The notes beneath the pieces are model-generated. The model saw only the letters and a program-made list of their open reading frames with translations, made no database searches and had not been told where the DNA came from. The translations under genes and the position numbers were made by a program. 64,000 nt of DNA, from contig NZ_CP072800.1 in NCBI RefSeq assembly GCF_017901155.1, positions 709,283 to 773,282 of the forward strand, read 5' to 3'. This document shows positions 1 to 7,143 of the stretch, piece after piece (positions within the stretch are counted from its first letter, which is position 1; the number at the start of each line of letters is the position of its first letter). The stretch is from Candidatus Thiothrix anitrata (GTDB taxonomy: Bacteria > Pseudomonadota > Gammaproteobacteria > Thiotrichales > Thiotrichaceae).

Positions 1-2
1 AA

Positions 3-170
3 CAATTGCTCACCAGTATGGGCGGCGGAATGCAGGTGGCACTGTATACCACGCTGGCGGGTTTGGGCGGGGCGATGTTGGTCAGCATTCAATGCCATTG
101 GCTGGATCGTTGTGCGGATCGGCTGATTAGTCGGATTATCGCGATGAGCGCGGCGGAATTGCCTGCATGA
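3..170 (+). CDS. C-terminal end of an ExbB/TolQ/MotA-type proton channel subunit (partial)
   Basis: Only the last 55 codons are in the window; the gene runs off the left edge. The fragment has a small-residue-rich membrane segment (TLAGLGGAMLVS) followed by a polar, Arg-rich tail, as at the C-terminus of MotA/TolQ/ExbB channel subunits. Its stop overlaps the start of the next gene (ATGA at 167), and that gene has an ExbD/MotB-like membrane anchor. The pair therefore probably forms an inner-membrane proton channel. The family call rests on this short tail plus context. Confidence 0.6.
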   Translation, partial: QLLTSMGGGMQVALYTTLAGLGGAMLVSIQCHWLDRCADRLISRIIAMSAAELPA

Positions 171-805
171 GTTTATACCGCCGCACGGGCAGACAAGTGC
201 CAACTGACCCGTTTATCGACTTGCTGTTTAACACCTTGCTGGGGTTTAGCTTTTTGTTTTTGGTGAGTCTGGTGTTTATTAATCCCGAAGCGGATCAAGC
301 CAAGGTGGATATGCAGGCGGAATACGTGATTTCAGCCACTTGGCAACCCGATGTGGCGGATGACGTGGATTTGTGGGTACACGCGCCATCGGGTGACACG
401 GTGTCTTACCTCAAGGCCGAAGCCGGTTTTTTGCATCTGGATCGGGATGATCGCGGCAAAATCAATGACACGATTAGCGTGGATGGGCGCGAAGTGGTGC
501 ATTCCATCAATCAGGAAATCGTCACGATTCGCAAACGTTACGCGGGGGAATACATCGTCAATCTGTATTACTATCAAGCTGCCTCACCGCCACCGTTAAA
601 AGTGCAGGTGAAAGTTGACCAGATTAACCCACGTTTTCAAACCGTATTCGCCGAAACCGTGGAGCTGACAGCACAGGATGCGGAAGTCACGGCGGTGCGT
701 TTCAGCATTGCGGAGGATGGCACGGTGTCTGGTTTCAATAAGTTACCGCTGAAATTAACCCCTTATGGCTTAGATCACATTCCGGTGGATGTATGGAATC
801 GTTAA
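167..805 (+). CDS. ExbD/MotB-like membrane-anchored periplasmic protein with a DUF2135-like domain
   Basis: This 212-residue protein has one N-terminal membrane helix (about residues 15-40). The helix begins with DPFIDLLFN, which resembles the Asp-bearing helix of ExbD/TolR that carries protons. The rest should be periplasmic and is mostly beta. It contains DVDLWVHAPSG near residue 66, a motif typical of DUF2135-like domains. There is no OmpA-type peptidoglycan-binding domain and no TonB-like partner nearby. Translation is coupled to the channel gene upstream (ATGA) and to the next gene, which starts inside its end. It is probably the stator or force-transmitting partner of that channel; what it drives is unknown. 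Confidence 0.55.
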   Translation: MSLYRRTGRQVPTDPFIDLLFNTLLGFSFLFLVSLVFINPEADQAKVDMQAEYVISATWQPDVADDVDLWVHAPSGDTVSYLKAEAGFLHLDRDDRGKINDTISVDGREVVHSINQEIVTIRKRYAGEYIVNLYYYQAASPPPLKVQVKVDQINPRFQTVFAETVELTAQDAEVTAVRFSIAEDGTVSGFNKLPLKLTPYGLDHIPVDVWNR

Positions 806-1269
806 CCCTCGTGTTTGCCTATGTGATTCCGCTGGCGTTTGTGGTGTGGCTGTGGTTGGGCAAACCCGGCTGGCGCAGTAAGTTGCTGCTCACGGTGTGT
901 TTGCCGCTGTTTTACTGGCTGCATTGGCAAGGTTTGCAAGATACCAAGGGGTGGCCTGCACCGCAGCCCTTGCCGGAAAAGTTCGAGCTGATTGCGGCGG
1001 ATGTGTTCGAGCCAAGCCAAGGCAAGGATGGCGCGATTCGCCTGTGGGTGCGTGAAACCGATGATGGCGAGCCACGGGTGTATGCCTTGCCATACAGCCG
1101 AAAATTGCATCAGGCATTGTTTGATACCAAAGAGCGCGTGGCGCAGGGGCGTACCCAAGTGGGTTTGCTCAGCGATGGCGGGGCAGGTGGCGCGGGTGCG
1201 CCAGTGGGGAGCGGGCAAATGCTGGAATTTCGGGATAAACCGAAGTCAACATTGCCGCCGAAATATTAA
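793..1269 (+). CDS. Membrane-anchored protein of unknown function, third gene of the ExbB/D-like operon
   Basis: This 158-residue protein overlaps the end of the preceding gene by 13 bases, so it is cotranslated with the ExbB/D-like pair. It has two hydrophobic N-terminal segments (about residues 5-22 and 30-46). A polar domain of about 100 residues follows, including a Gly-rich stretch (GGAGGAGAPVGSG) near the end. I do not recognise the family. The tight coupling suggests it is a dedicated accessory part of the membrane complex. About 200 AT-rich bases without a gene follow. Confidence 0.5.
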   Translation: MESLTLVFAYVIPLAFVVWLWLGKPGWRSKLLLTVCLPLFYWLHWQGLQDTKGWPAPQPLPEKFELIAADVFEPSQGKDGAIRLWVRETDDGEPRVYALPYSRKLHQALFDTKERVAQGRTQVGLLSDGGAGGAGAPVGSGQMLEFRDKPKSTLPPKY

Positions 1270-1363
1270 AACTCTTATTATTAACAAGGTTATTTATCAC
1301 GCAGTAAAAATAAGAAATTAACAATATTAGAATAAACTTAAATTAATTTTTTCAAGTAGTTAG

Positions 1364-1394
1364 GGAACTTTCTCAAAAAAGCCGACACTCTAAT
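1364..1394 (+). promoter_or_regulatory. Possible ECF (sigma-E-like) promoter
   Basis: GGAACTT (1364-1370) is followed 18 bases later by TCTAA (1389-1393), about 85 bases before the lipoprotein start. These are the core words of sigma-E-type promoters, but the spacer is about two bases longer than usual. The match may be chance in AT-rich DNA. Confidence 0.25.
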
Positions 1395-1477
1395 AAAAGT
1401 CTTGTAGGCAGAAATGAATTCTGTTAAATATACCCGCCATGAAGAGAATCAATGCATTGAATAGCGAGAGCATCACC

Positions 1478-1774
1478 ATGAAAAAATTACCACACCTTAT
1501 CCTACTAACCCTGTTATGCGCATTAAGCGTTACTGCTTGTGCTGAAGGCGAGGCAGATAAGAAAGCGGCAGTGCCAGCAACAGAAGCTAAACCAGTAGAT
1601 GCAACGGCAACACCAGCGGCAGATGCCAAACCAACAGACACAGCAGCAGAAGCGGAAGCTAAACCGACAGACGCAGTAGCACCGGAGACAGATGCCAAAC
1701 CAGCAGACGCAACGGCGGCATCGGCGGCAGATGCCAAACCAGCAGCAGGCGGCGATGAACCGGATTGCAATTAA
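1478..1774 (+). CDS. Small Ala/Thr/Pro/Lys-rich lipoprotein
   Basis: The start at 1478 is chosen because it follows GCGAGAG and opens a proper lipoprotein signal: two Lys, a hydrophobic core, then the lipobox VTAC. An in-frame ATG at 1439 would bury that signal. The mature part (about 75 residues) consists of imperfect repeats of the type DAKPTDAxA, so it is probably unstructured. It ends in the acidic tail DEPDCN with a second Cys. The function is unknown; a periplasmic spacer or stress-induced lipoprotein is possible. It lies 91 bases upstream of the rhodanese and may be cotranscribed with it. Confidence 0.7.
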   Translation: MKKLPHLILLTLLCALSVTACAEGEADKKAAVPATEAKPVDATATPAADAKPTDTAAEAEAKPTDAVAPETDAKPADATAASAADAKPAAGGDEPDCN

Positions 1775-1865
1775 CTTTTTATGAGTAACGACGGTTTAGC
1801 TGGCGAGTTTGTAATGAGAGGAGCAACAACCAGCGAAACCTTTTATCATCAACTGGAGGACACAC

Positions 1866-2594
1866 ATGACACTAACTAAATTGTTCGGTATTGCTACTTT
1901 GGCAGTGAGCTTGAGCTTTTCGGCGGCAGCAGTTGCCAATGACGGTAAACCAGTAGGCATTACCGCTGACAAAATGAGCATTACCGTCAAACATGATGGC
2001 AAAGACGTAGAAATCAAGCGCAACCAAGACAACAAAGCCGTTGTGGTTGATGACTTTGCGAAAACTTCACGTCCGTGCCCACCGTTTTGTATCCAACCGG
2101 ATACCATCGCTGATGGTGTAGACACTATCGCCGAATTGGGGATGATTGGCTATCTGGAAAAAATGAATGGTGGCGACAGCAGCATTTTAGTTGTCGACTC
2201 TCGCACTCCTGATTGGGTTGAAAAAGGCACTATTCCAAGTGCAAAAAATATTCCGTGGGAAGGTTTAGCACCTGACAAAGGCGCGACAACTGATGGCATT
2301 ATCAAAATTTTGACCGAAGAGTTCGGTGCGAAATTAGCAGAGGGCAAAGATGCCTTAGCCGTTGATGAAGCAGTAGCTGCTGGCGGTGATGCGGTAACTA
2401 AGGTATTTGACTACTCTGGTGCAAAAACACTGGTTATGTTCTGTAATGGCATGTGGTGCGGTCAATCACCGACCAACATCAAAACATTACTGAAGTTTGG
2501 TTACCCTGCTGACAAAATCAAGTGGTATCGTGGTGGTATGCAAGACTGGGAAATCCTCGGTCTGACTACTGCAAAACCAGCAGCAGCTAAGTAA
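1866..2594 (+). CDS. Exported rhodanese-domain protein
   Basis: This 242-residue protein has a clean Sec signal (cleavage probably after AAAVA, about residue 24) and an ideal ribosome site (GGAGG). After the signal comes an N-terminal part with the Cys cluster RPCPPFC (about residues 70-76). A rhodanese domain follows from about residue 90 to the end. Its active-site loop reads CNGMWCGQS, so the catalytic Cys and a second Cys sit in the loop. Proteins of this kind recur in sulfur-oxidising proteobacteria and probably handle sulfane sulfur in the periplasm. Substrate and partner cannot be read from sequence. A strong terminator follows. Confidence 0.85.
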   Translation: MTLTKLFGIATLAVSLSFSAAAVANDGKPVGITADKMSITVKHDGKDVEIKRNQDNKAVVVDDFAKTSRPCPPFCIQPDTIADGVDTIAELGMIGYLEKMNGGDSSILVVDSRTPDWVEKGTIPSAKNIPWEGLAPDKGATTDGIIKILTEEFGAKLAEGKDALAVDEAVAAGGDAVTKVFDYSGAKTLVMFCNGMWCGQSPTNIKTLLKFGYPADKIKWYRGGMQDWEILGLTTAKPAAAK

Positions 2595-2613
2595 TACTGT
2601 AATCTCCCAATAA

Positions 2614-2643
2614 GAAGGCCAGCAACTATCGCTGGCCTTCTTT
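2614..2643. terminator. Bidirectional intrinsic terminator
   Basis: A perfect 10-bp stem (GAAGGCCAGC, loop AACTATC, GCTGGCCTTC) is flanked by TTT on the plus side and by CTTCTTA on the minus side. It lies between the convergent rhodanese and cyclic-nucleotide-binding genes and can serve both. Confidence 0.85.
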
Positions 2644-2652
2644 ATGAGTAAG

Positions 2653-3147
2653 TTAGCGGTAACCCAACCCCGTTACCTGCTTGTGTAGTTTTGCATTTTC
2701 ATCGCTCAAATGACGTACCAAGCTATCCAGACTGCGAATCACAAACTCCAGCAAATTGGTGGCAATGTACGGCTCTTCAATGCGAATCCGGTTGTACATT
2801 TGGCGATTAATTTCCAGTAAACGCACCCCACTACGCCGCGCTCGCAAGCGTACCGTGCGTGGTTGACGATCGAAAAACGACATTTCACCCACCAAACAGC
2901 CCGGTTCGATGCGTCCTACCTCGAATTCTTTTTCACCATCCACTTGTAATAGCTTGATGGAACCACCAATAACCAAGTAGAAACGATCACTGATTTCGCC
3001 AATATCCGCGACCACCTCCTGCGAACCCATTTCACGAATTCGGGTATAACGCACAAAACGCGATACCTCTTCATCCGTTAACGCCGCACAAAACTCGTGA
3101 CAGGTATCTTTGACTTGCTCAACCAATTGCATACTGACCTTATTCAT
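2653..3147 (-). CDS. Cyclic nucleotide-binding domain protein without a DNA-binding domain
   Basis: This 164-residue protein is almost entirely one cNMP-binding beta-roll. It has GGSIKLLQVDGEKEF and a phosphate-binding-cassette-like segment, GEMSFFDRQPRTVRLRA, near residue 110. The C-terminal helix-turn-helix of Crp/Fnr is absent; a short helical tail (SLDSLVRHLSDEN) replaces it and could mediate dimer or partner contact. It is therefore a likely sensor of cyclic mono- or dinucleotide acting on a partner protein. No partner lies next to it. It is convergent with the rhodanese gene and divergent from bolA. Confidence 0.75.
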   Translation of the reverse strand: MNKVSMQLVEQVKDTCHEFCAALTDEEVSRFVRYTRIREMGSQEVVADIGEISDRFYLVIGGSIKLLQVDGEKEFEVGRIEPGCLVGEMSFFDRQPRTVRLRARRSGVRLLEINRQMYNRIRIEEPYIATNLLEFVIRSLDSLVRHLSDENAKLHKQVTGLGYR

Positions 3148-3259
3148 CGACTTGCCCTGCTAAAATAATTGAATGCCGCCATTATACGCATAGTAATAAG
3201 CGTTGTCGGTGGGAGCATAGTATAATCCTCAGCTTTATCGCACCCTGTGGAGCATTCTA

Positions 3260-3499
3260 ATGAGCATCAGCAACGACGCAGTAAAGCAAATGATTCAAGA
3301 CAAGCTACCAGACGCGCAAGTCAGTGTCAGTGGTGATGGTTACAAATACGAAACTGACGTTATCAGCGAGGCATTTACCGGCTTAAATACCCTGAAACGC
3401 CACCAACTGGTTTACGCTGCGGTGAACGAGGCGATTACCTCCGGGCAATTGCACGCCTTAACCATTCGCGCATTCACGCCTGCTGAAACAAATACTTAA
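3260..3499 (+). CDS. ibaG: BolA/IbaG-family protein
   Basis: This is a 79-residue one-domain protein with the BolA signature: VISEAFTGLNTLKRHQLVYA, followed by a C-terminal LHALTIRAFTP. Its length and the KRHQLVYA core match the IbaG (YrbA) branch. BolA proteins bind Fe-S clusters with monothiol glutaredoxins and take part in cluster trafficking. No glutaredoxin gene is nearby. GTGGAG just upstream of the ATG is the ribosome site. The LOG-family gene follows after 15 bases, so the two are probably in one transcript. Confidence 0.8.
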   Translation: MSISNDAVKQMIQDKLPDAQVSVSGDGYKYETDVISEAFTGLNTLKRHQLVYAAVNEAITSGQLHALTIRAFTPAETNT

Positions 3500-3514
3500 C
3501 CGGAATCGTACTGC

Positions 3515-4240
3515 ATGGATACCCAACAACGCTCTAACCACCCGGCATTGATGCCCATCAGTGACGAAGAACTTGCCCGTGAAAGCTGGAAAATTTTTCA
3601 AATTATGGGGGAATTCGTTGATGGCTTTGAACGCTTGGCGCATTTACGCCCATCGGTGAGCATTTTTGGGTCGGCACGCATTCCCCACGGCGACCCCTTA
3701 TACACACTCACGGAAACCATTGCGCACAAACTCTCGGACGCAGGTTTTGCGGTAGTCAGCGGTGGCGGCCCCGGCTTAATGGAAGCCGCCAACAAGGGGG
3801 CATTCGCTGGAAAATCCCCCAGTATTGGGTTAAACATCCAGTTACCCCACGAACAGCACGCCAACGCCTACCAAGATGTGTCACTGTATTTTCGGCATTT
3901 TTTCTCACGTAAGGTGATGTTCGTGAAATACGCCTCCGCTTACGTGGTAATGCCCGGTGGTTTTGGTACATTGGATGAATTGGCGGAAATCATTACCTTG
4001 GTACAAACCGGGAAAAGCCGTAAGATACCCATCGTGCTAGTGCACACACCATTCTGGACGGGGCTGCTGGAGTGGTTCAGGAATACGCTGGTAAAACAGG
4101 GTACAATAACAGCCGATGATCTGGACTTATTTGTTGTCCTTGATGACGCAGATGCCATCGTCAAACACATTTTCCACTATTACGAACGCGCAGTTTCCGG
4201 GCCGTCTGCTGCTGAACGCGCTAATTTCATGGAGATATAA
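3515..4240 (+). CDS. LOG-family nucleotide 5'-monophosphate nucleosidase (TIGR00730 type)
   Basis: This 241-residue protein has both family signatures: SGGGPGLMEAANKGA (about residues 86-100), which binds phosphate, and PGGFGTLDELAEI (about residues 147-159), which carries the catalytic Glu. LOG proteins hydrolyse the N-glycosidic bond of purine or cytokinin riboside monophosphates in the cytosol. Despite its frequent annotation as lysine decarboxylase, no such activity is expected. The next gene starts two bases after its stop, so the genes from bolA onward look cotranscribed. Confidence 0.85.
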   Translation: MDTQQRSNHPALMPISDEELARESWKIFQIMGEFVDGFERLAHLRPSVSIFGSARIPHGDPLYTLTETIAHKLSDAGFAVVSGGGPGLMEAANKGAFAGKSPSIGLNIQLPHEQHANAYQDVSLYFRHFFSRKVMFVKYASAYVVMPGGFGTLDELAEIITLVQTGKSRKIPIVLVHTPFWTGLLEWFRNTLVKQGTITADDLDLFVVLDDADAIVKHIFHYYERAVSGPSAAERANFMEI

Positions 4241-4242
4241 TA

Positions 4243-4689
4243 ATGAAAACAACCATTTTACTGGCTGTTACTCTTGGGCTAACCACTCTCAACGGTGCGG
4301 CAGTTTATGCAAACGAAACTGCGCCTGCGGTATACGAAATTGAACCGATGCCAGCGATGCCTGCACCGGAAGTTGTGCCACAAGCCACTGCCGAGGTGAA
4401 GCCAGTCGCCGTTGATGCACCACTGGACACAGCAGAGGTTGCAACTACTGACAGCGTAGACAGCGAAACCGTTGGCAAGCTGAAAATGCAAAACATCCGC
4501 GTTGCTGACCGCTTCGGCACGATTGAAGAAGACCGCGTGCAAGCCATGCGCAGTGAATTACGTTACGTGCCAACCGGGAGTGCTGAAGGTTACAACCTGA
4601 TTGAGTCCAATGGCTCACAAGGTAAAAGCCAAAGCGCACACCAAGGTAGCGATATGAAAATTTCCAGTTGGAAACTGTTTACTTGGTAA
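4243..4689 (+). CDS. Exported protein of unknown function
   Basis: This 148-residue protein has a signal peptide ending near residue 24 (AAVYANE) and a good ribosome site (GGAGAT). The mature part opens with an Ala/Pro/Val-rich acidic stretch to about residue 75 and ends with a more ordered segment (MQNIRVADRFGTIEEDR and an SSWKLFTW tail). I do not recognise a family. It sits between the LOG gene and the homoserine kinase fusion with gaps of two and three bases, so it belongs to the same transcript. Confidence 0.6.
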   Translation: MKTTILLAVTLGLTTLNGAAVYANETAPAVYEIEPMPAMPAPEVVPQATAEVKPVAVDAPLDTAEVATTDSVDSETVGKLKMQNIRVADRFGTIEEDRVQAMRSELRYVPTGSAEGYNLIESNGSQGKSQSAHQGSDMKISSWKLFTW

Positions 4690-4692
4690 TCC

Positions 4693-5853
4693 ATGTCAGT
4701 TTATACGCCGGTTAGTACCACCGAATTAGCTCAATTTCTGGGTGATTATCCCGTCGGCGAATGTACCGCACTAGTGGGTATTCAAGCTGGCATTGAAAAC
4801 AGCAATTTCTTTGTCAGTACCACCAAGGGAGAATACGTCCTCACCCTGTTTGAGCAACATCAACCGGAAACTCTGCATTATTTCCTCACGCTGTTGCAAC
4901 ACTGGGCAGCTCACGACATTCCTGTGCCCACCCCGCTGGTGAACCAACACGGTGAAATATTAGGCACTTTAAACACAAAACCTGCGGCGTTGGTGATGCG
5001 CTTACCCGGCCTACACCCGCAACAGACTAACACCGGGCAATGTGCTGCTATCGGCACAATGTTGGCACGAATGCATTTGGCGACACGTGATTTCAACATG
5101 CAACGTGCATCTGACCGTGATCACGCATGGCGAATGCAGATGGCACAGACCGTTTTGCCTCACCTGAATGCGGAAGATGCTGAATTACTACAGGCTGAAG
5201 TCAAGTTCCAACAAAGCATTGACTTCAATACGCTACCACACGGCACGATTCACGCGGATTTATTTCGAGATAATGTGTTATTCGACGGGGAAACCCTCAG
5301 CGGTGTGCTGGATGTGTATTTTGCCTGCAACGATTGCTTGCTGTACGACTTAGCCGTTGTCGTGAATGATTGGTGCTGTCACCCCGATGGCTCACTCGAT
5401 GAAACACGCGTACAAGCGTGCATCAAGCATTACCAAGCCCTGCGCCCGTGGAAACCACAAGAACAGCAAGCTTGGCCTGCCCTGTTACGTACTGCCGCAT
5501 TGCGCTTTTGGTTGTCACGCCTGTACGAAAAATACAGCCCACGACCCGGCGAGTTAACCCTGCAAAAAAATCCGTTGGAGTTTCGCCAAAAATTACAACA
5601 CCGGATTAATGCGATGATTGCTACCTCTATTCAGATCAATGCACGCCGCTTATTATGTCCGCTACCCGTGATTCGGGTACAGCAAACGATTGAGAATCTG
5701 ACACCGGGAACAGTGGTCACCGCCGTTTGTACCGATCCCGGTGCATTGCATGATATTCCAGCTTGGGCACGAATTCACGGACACCATGTACTGGAAACCC
5801 GCACAGAAGGACGTGAATACACCATTGTGCTGAAAACTGGAGCAAGCCCATGA
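4693..5853 (+). CDS. thrB: Homoserine kinase (ThrB2 type) fused to a C-terminal TusA-like domain
   Basis: Residues 1 to about 305 match the aminoglycoside-phosphotransferase-fold homoserine kinase of pseudomonads, with the catalytic loop HADLFRDNVLF (about residues 187-197) and a downstream Asp-containing metal-binding segment. It phosphorylates L-homoserine for threonine synthesis. The free-standing enzyme is about 316 residues. Here the frame continues with no stop into about 75 more residues that form a TusA/SirA domain, with the sulfur-carrier motif CPLPV (Cys322). Met308 could in principle start TusA separately, but I see no ribosome site before it. The stop overlaps the next start (ATGA). 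Confidence 0.8.
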   Translation: MSVYTPVSTTELAQFLGDYPVGECTALVGIQAGIENSNFFVSTTKGEYVLTLFEQHQPETLHYFLTLLQHWAAHDIPVPTPLVNQHGEILGTLNTKPAALVMRLPGLHPQQTNTGQCAAIGTMLARMHLATRDFNMQRASDRDHAWRMQMAQTVLPHLNAEDAELLQAEVKFQQSIDFNTLPHGTIHADLFRDNVLFDGETLSGVLDVYFACNDCLLYDLAVVVNDWCCHPDGSLDETRVQACIKHYQALRPWKPQEQQAWPALLRTAALRFWLSRLYEKYSPRPGELTLQKNPLEFRQKLQHRINAMIATSIQINARRLLCPLPVIRVQQTIENLTPGTVVTAVCTDPGALHDIPAWARIHGHHVLETRTEGREYTIVLKTGASP

Positions 5854-7013
5854 GCGGGCATCACCACACACAAACGCAAGCCAACACACCTGACAGTAGC
5901 CGTAAAGCCATTACTCAACGCGTTACCTTCGTGGGTATGGGTGTTAATATCTTCCTCGCTATTGTGCAAATCATCGGAGGTATCCTGACTCACTCCCAGG
6001 CACTGATCGCGGATGCCATGCACACTCTGTCTGATTTGGTGGGCGATGTCGTGGTATTGGTTGCCTCCCACCATGCTGCCAAAGCAGCGGATGCCAACCA
6101 CCCCTACGGACACGGGCGCATCGAAACACTGGCAACTGTCATCCTAGGTTTACTCCTTAGCGGTGTAGCAGTTGCCATTTCCCTACAAGCATGGGATAGC
6201 TTAACCGGCAATGCACCACTGCCCACACCCGACCCTTGGGCTATGGGGATTGCGGCACTCGCTATTATCGGTAAAGAAGGCCTTTACCATTACACCGTTC
6301 ATATTGCCAAACGTATCAGCTCCCCCTTGCTTAAAGCTAATGCATGGCATCACCGTTCGGATGCAATTTCGTCTGTGCTGGTTTTCCTTGCAATTGGCGG
6401 GGCGCAATTAGGCTTTCCTTGGCTGGATTCAGTAGCCGCCATCATTGTTGCCGCGATGATTTTTTACATGGCGATTCAACTGATTTTAGAAAGCACTAGT
6501 GAGCTGGTAGATACCGGGCTGGACACACAGGATGTAGACGACATCCGACATTTCATTTGTGCCATCGACGGCGTTGAGAACGTGCATTTGTTGCGCACCC
6601 GTCGCATGGGTGGGCGCGTATTAGCTGATGTACATTTGCAAGTGGATGGGCGAATTAGCGTCTCCGAAGGACATCACATTGGTGAAACTGTGATGTACCG
6701 TTTGCGTAAACAGTTTCCCAGCATTAGCGATGTGGTGATTCATATTGACCCCGAAGACGATGAAACTGTACATCCGTGCAAAAATCTGCCGTCACGTGCC
6801 GAATTACTAAATACGCTGCAAGCATTCCCAGCTACAGCATCACTGTTAACTTCGACCGAAAACATCACCCTACATTACAACGGCGGCAAACTGCAACTGG
6901 AGCTGGTTTTGCAAGCCCCCCCTTCTGCGGAAGTAATCGCGGCATTTCGACAAGCTTGTAGCAATATTCCTACAATTGAACAAATCAATATTTTCACCAA
7001 AGTAGTGCATTAA
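5850..7013 (+). CDS. Cation diffusion facilitator (FieF/CzcD-like metal exporter)
   Basis: This 387-residue inner-membrane antiporter has six predicted helices in the first 220 residues and a cytosolic C-terminal domain. Metal-site signatures are ALIADAMHTLSDLVGD (helix 2) and NAWHHRSDAISS (helix 5). The second motif has His-Asp, suggesting Zn, Fe or Cd export in exchange for protons. The N-terminus is His-rich (SGHHHT), which could bind metal. The C-terminal extension beyond about residue 300 is longer than in E. coli FieF. It is translationally coupled to the thrB-tusA fusion gene. Its 3' end overlaps an NtrC-like site for the next gene. Confidence 0.85.
   Translation: MSGHHHTQTQANTPDSSRKAITQRVTFVGMGVNIFLAIVQIIGGILTHSQALIADAMHTLSDLVGDVVVLVASHHAAKAADANHPYGHGRIETLATVILGLLLSGVAVAISLQAWDSLTGNAPLPTPDPWAMGIAALAIIGKEGLYHYTVHIAKRISSPLLKANAWHHRSDAISSVLVFLAIGGAQLGFPWLDSVAAIIVAAMIFYMAIQLILESTSELVDTGLDTQDVDDIRHFICAIDGVENVHLLRTRRMGGRVLADVHLQVDGRISVSEGHHIGETVMYRLRKQFPSISDVVIHIDPEDDETVHPCKNLPSRAELLNTLQAFPATASLLTSTENITLHYNGGKLQLELVLQAPPSAEVIAAFRQACSNIPTIEQINIFTKVVH
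6993..7009 (+). promoter_or_regulatory. Distal NtrC-like binding site upstream of glnN
   Basis: TTCACCAAAGTAGTGCA agrees at 12 of 17 positions with the E. coli glnA NtrC site TGCACCAACATGGTGCT. It lies inside the end of the transporter gene. Its centre is 31 bp from that of the next site, close to the 32-bp spacing of the paired E. coli glnA sites. Confidence 0.5.
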
Positions 7014-7023
7014 CCAGGCCTTA

Positions 7024-7040
7024 AGCACTGTTTTGGTGAT
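7024..7040 (+). promoter_or_regulatory. Proximal NtrC-like binding site upstream of glnN
   Basis: AGCACTGTTTTGGTGAT keeps the GCAC and TGGTG half-sites of the NtrC consensus at the correct spacing. Its centre is about 75 bp upstream of the expected start of transcription from the sigma-54 promoter. Confidence 0.6.
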
Positions 7041-7081
7041 AGCCAACCTCGCGTCCCTATTAAAAAATCATGAATCACTCA

Positions 7082-7097
7082 TGGCATAAAAATTGCA
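7082..7097 (+). promoter_or_regulatory. Sigma-54 promoter of glnN
   Basis: TGGCATAAAAATTGCA fits the -24/-12 consensus (TGGCAC-N5-TTGCW) with one mismatch and exact spacing. The start of transcription is expected near 7108, leaving a leader of about 36 bases. With the two NtrC-like sites upstream this indicates nitrogen-starvation control. Confidence 0.85.
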
Positions 7098-7143
7098 TTA
7101 AATTCTGTTATTTCTGATTTATAGCACTGAACGAGGTCAATAG

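Noticed and set aside
1439-1477. An earlier start for the small lipoprotein
   Set aside because: It would put 13 polar residues before the signal peptide and has no ribosome site.
5614-5853. A separate tusA gene starting at Met308 of the fusion
   Set aside because: There is no ribosome site before this ATG and no stop between the domains, so one fused protein is the simpler reading.
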